From: Pseudomonadota bacterium
GTDB taxonomy: Bacteria; Pseudomonadota; Gammaproteobacteria; Burkholderiales; Thiobacillaceae
Assembly: GCA_021802595.1 (NCBI GenBank)
Contig: JAJZRT010000124.1
Coordinates: 1-5,720, forward strand
DNA length: 5,720 nt
Direction of reading: 5' to 3'
Position numbers and translations under genes: made by a program. Within the stretch, counting starts at the first letter, position 1. Each line of letters starts with the position of its first letter. This document shows positions 4,245 to 5,720 of this stretch, piece after piece. The notes under the pieces are model-generated. The model saw only the letters and a list, made by a program, of their open reading frames with translations. It had not been told where the DNA came from and did no database searches.

Positions 4245-5720
4245 ATGTCTTCCATCGTATCGCTCCCCGGCAGTGCCGCGCTGTCCGCTTTCCGACTCGA
4301 CAAGATTCGCCAGGAGGCGGCCCGTTTCGGGGTGGCGCTGGGCGACCTGAGCGCGCGCTACTGGCATTTCCTGGAGCTGGATGCCGAACTGGACGCAGCG
4401 GCAGCGCAACAGCTGGCCGGCACGCTCGATTACGGCACCCCGGCCGACCGTCCCGCCCCCGGTGAGGTGCAGATCCTGGTCACGCCGCGTCCCGGGACGA
4501 TTTCGCCGTGGTCGTCGAAGGCGACCGACATTCTCCGAAACAGCGGGCTCGCCCAGTTGCGCCGCATCGAACGTGGCGTGGCCTATTGCCTGCGTGACCC
4601 GCAGGGCGTTGCATTGTCGGGCCAGGCGCTGTTGCCGCTGCTGCCTCTGCTGCACGACCGCATGACGGAAGCCGTGCTGGAGTCGCTCGATGCGGCCCGC
4701 CAGCTGTTCCAGCATGTGCCGCCGCGCGAACTGCTGAGCGTCGATGTCCTCGCGGGCGGCCGCGCCGCGCTCGAGGCCGCCAACCGTGAACTGGGCCTCG
4801 CGCTGTCCGACGATGAGGTCCAGTACCTCGTCGACAACTTCAGCCGCATCGGACGCAATCCCACCGACGTCGAACTGATGATGTTCGCGCAGGCCAACTC
4901 CGAACATTGCCGCCACAAGATATTCAACGCCGCCTGGGTGATCGACGGCGAGGCGCAGGCGAAATCGCTGTTCGGCATGATCCGCGACACCCACGCGGCG
5001 CACCCCGAGGGGACCGTCGTGGCGTATTCGGACAACTCCTCGGTGATCGAGGGAGCCGAGATCCAGCGCTTCTATCCGCGCACCGACGGCAGCTACGCCT
5101 ACAGCAGCGAACTGACCCACGTGCTGATGAAGGTGGAGACGCACAACCACCCGACGGCGATCTCGCCCTTCCCCGGCGCGGCCACCGGCAGTGGTGGCGA
5201 GATCCGCGACGAGGGCGCGACCGGTGTCGGCTCCAAGCCCAAGGCGGGCCTGTGCGGCTTCTCGGTGTCCAACCTCAACATTCCCGGCCATGGCCAGCCG
5301 TGGGAAACGGACGCCTATGGCAAGCCCGACCGCATCGTCACCCCTCTGGCCATCATGCTGGAAGGCCCGATCGGCGCGGCGGCGTTCAACAACGAATTCG
5401 GCCGGCCCAATCTCGCCGGCTATTTCCGCACCTTCGAGGAGACGGTTTCCGGTCAGCGGCGCGGCTATCACAAGCCGATCATGCTGGCCGGCGGCGTCGG
5501 CAGCATCCGTGCCGACCACGTCGACAAGAAAATGCTGCCAACCGGCACCTTGCTGATCCAGTTGGGCGGCCCGGGCATGCTGATCGGGCTCGGCGGCGGC
5601 GCGGCCTCGTCGATGGATACGGGGGCGAATGCCGCCGACCTCGATTTCGATTCGGTGCAGCGCGGCAATCCGGAGATGGAACGGCGCGCGCAGGAGGTCA
5701 TCGACCGCTGCTGGCAGCTG
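4245..5720 (+). CDS. purL: phosphoribosylformylglycinamidine synthase, long form (3' end cut off)
   Basis: PurL converts formylglycinamide ribonucleotide, glutamine and ATP to the amidine (FGAM), step four of de novo purine synthesis, in the cytoplasm. The window has 492 residues of a protein near 1300 long in the proteobacterial single-chain form. It starts with [12 protein letters not shown] (6-17), matching the family N-terminus. Next come the PurS-like N-domain motif [17 protein letters not shown] (79-95), the linker (about 170-220), [12 protein letters not shown] (217-228), and the first AIRS-like synthetase domain with [13 protein letters not shown] (296-308), [18 protein letters not shown] (310-327), FNNEFGRP (381-388) and GGGAASSM (450-457). 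The second synthetase domain and the glutaminase domain lie beyond the edge. The frame is open to base 5720. No clear Shine-Dalgarno precedes ATG 4245; the start rests on homology. A dyad ends 2 bases before it. Confidence 0.96.
   Translation, partial: MSSIVSLPGSAALSAFRLDKIRQEAARFGVALGDLSARYWHFLELDAELDAAAAQQLAGTLDYGTPADRPAPGEVQILVTPRPGTISPWSSKATDILRNSGLAQLRRIERGVAYCLRDPQGVALSGQALLPLLPLLHDRMTEAVLESLDAARQLFQHVPPRELLSVDVLAGGRAALEAANRELGLALSDDEVQYLVDNFSRIGRNPTDVELMMFAQANSEHCRHKIFNAAWVIDGEAQAKSLFGMIRDTHAAHPEGTVVAYSDNSSVIEGAEIQRFYPRTDGSYAYSSELTHVLMKVETHNHPTAISPFPGAATGSGGEIRDEGATGVGSKPKAGLCGFSVSNLNIPGHGQPWETDAYGKPDRIVTPLAIMLEGPIGAAAFNNEFGRPNLAGYFRTFEETVSGQRRGYHKPIMLAGGVGSIRADHVDKKMLPTGTLLIQLGGPGMLIGLGGGAASSMDTGANAADLDFDSVQRGNPEMERRAQEVIDRCWQL

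Noticed and set aside
4209..5519. A 436-codon minus-strand open frame opposite purL.
   Set aside because: It is the shadow of a strongly conserved PurL sequence, with no family motif of its own.
1..5720. Search for mobile-element genes, tRNA or rRNA genes, CRISPR repeats and phage genes.
   Set aside because: None seen on either strand; the possible insertion of the tetR module has no recognisable transposase or terminal repeats.

Overview
The window is GC-rich, tightly packed bacterial chromosome. The protein sequences (a proteobacterial-type GalU, a long-form PurL close to the E. coli type, a fused Nnr repair enzyme, and a DUF3330 protein) suggest a betaproteobacterium, perhaps of the Rhodocyclales. 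That placement is inference from recognised protein families, not from a marker gene. I see no RNA gene, CRISPR array, insertion sequence or phage gene, and no gene-free stretch over 300 bases.

Layout: (1) 1-666, the 3' three quarters of galU on the plus strand, then a short hairpin between convergent genes. (2) 725-1768, a minus-strand pair: a DUF1348/NTF2-like protein gene followed 21 bases later by a pyridoxamine-phosphate-oxidase-fold flavin-binding protein gene. (3) 1769-1851, an 83-base divergent control region with two copies of one inverted repeat (GTAGACAG-2-CTGTCTAC), 38 bases apart centre to centre. (4) 1852-2415, a TetR-family repressor gene on the plus strand. (5) 2393-3820, the bifunctional NAD(P)HX epimerase/dehydratase gene nnr on the minus strand, overlapping the tetR 3' end by 23 bases. 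(6) 3821-3974, a second divergent intergenic region. (7) 3975-4217, a small Cys-rich DUF3330 protein gene. (8) 4245 to the window edge, the first 492 codons of purL, with a perfect 10-bp dyad just before its ATG.

Most of the window is housekeeping: UDP-glucose synthesis, repair of damaged NAD(P)H, and de novo purine synthesis. The accessory part is 725-2415, which reads as a self-contained regulated module: a TetR repressor facing the two-gene operon it probably controls, with operators placed to silence both directions. The repressor's only cysteine falls where, by my alignment from memory, E. coli NemR has its redox-sensing cysteine, and the operator resembles the NemR box. An electrophile- or oxidant-responsive switch is therefore a testable hypothesis. 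Nnr appears to have lost its usual C-terminal tail exactly where it meets tetR, which hints that the module arrived by insertion next to nnr.
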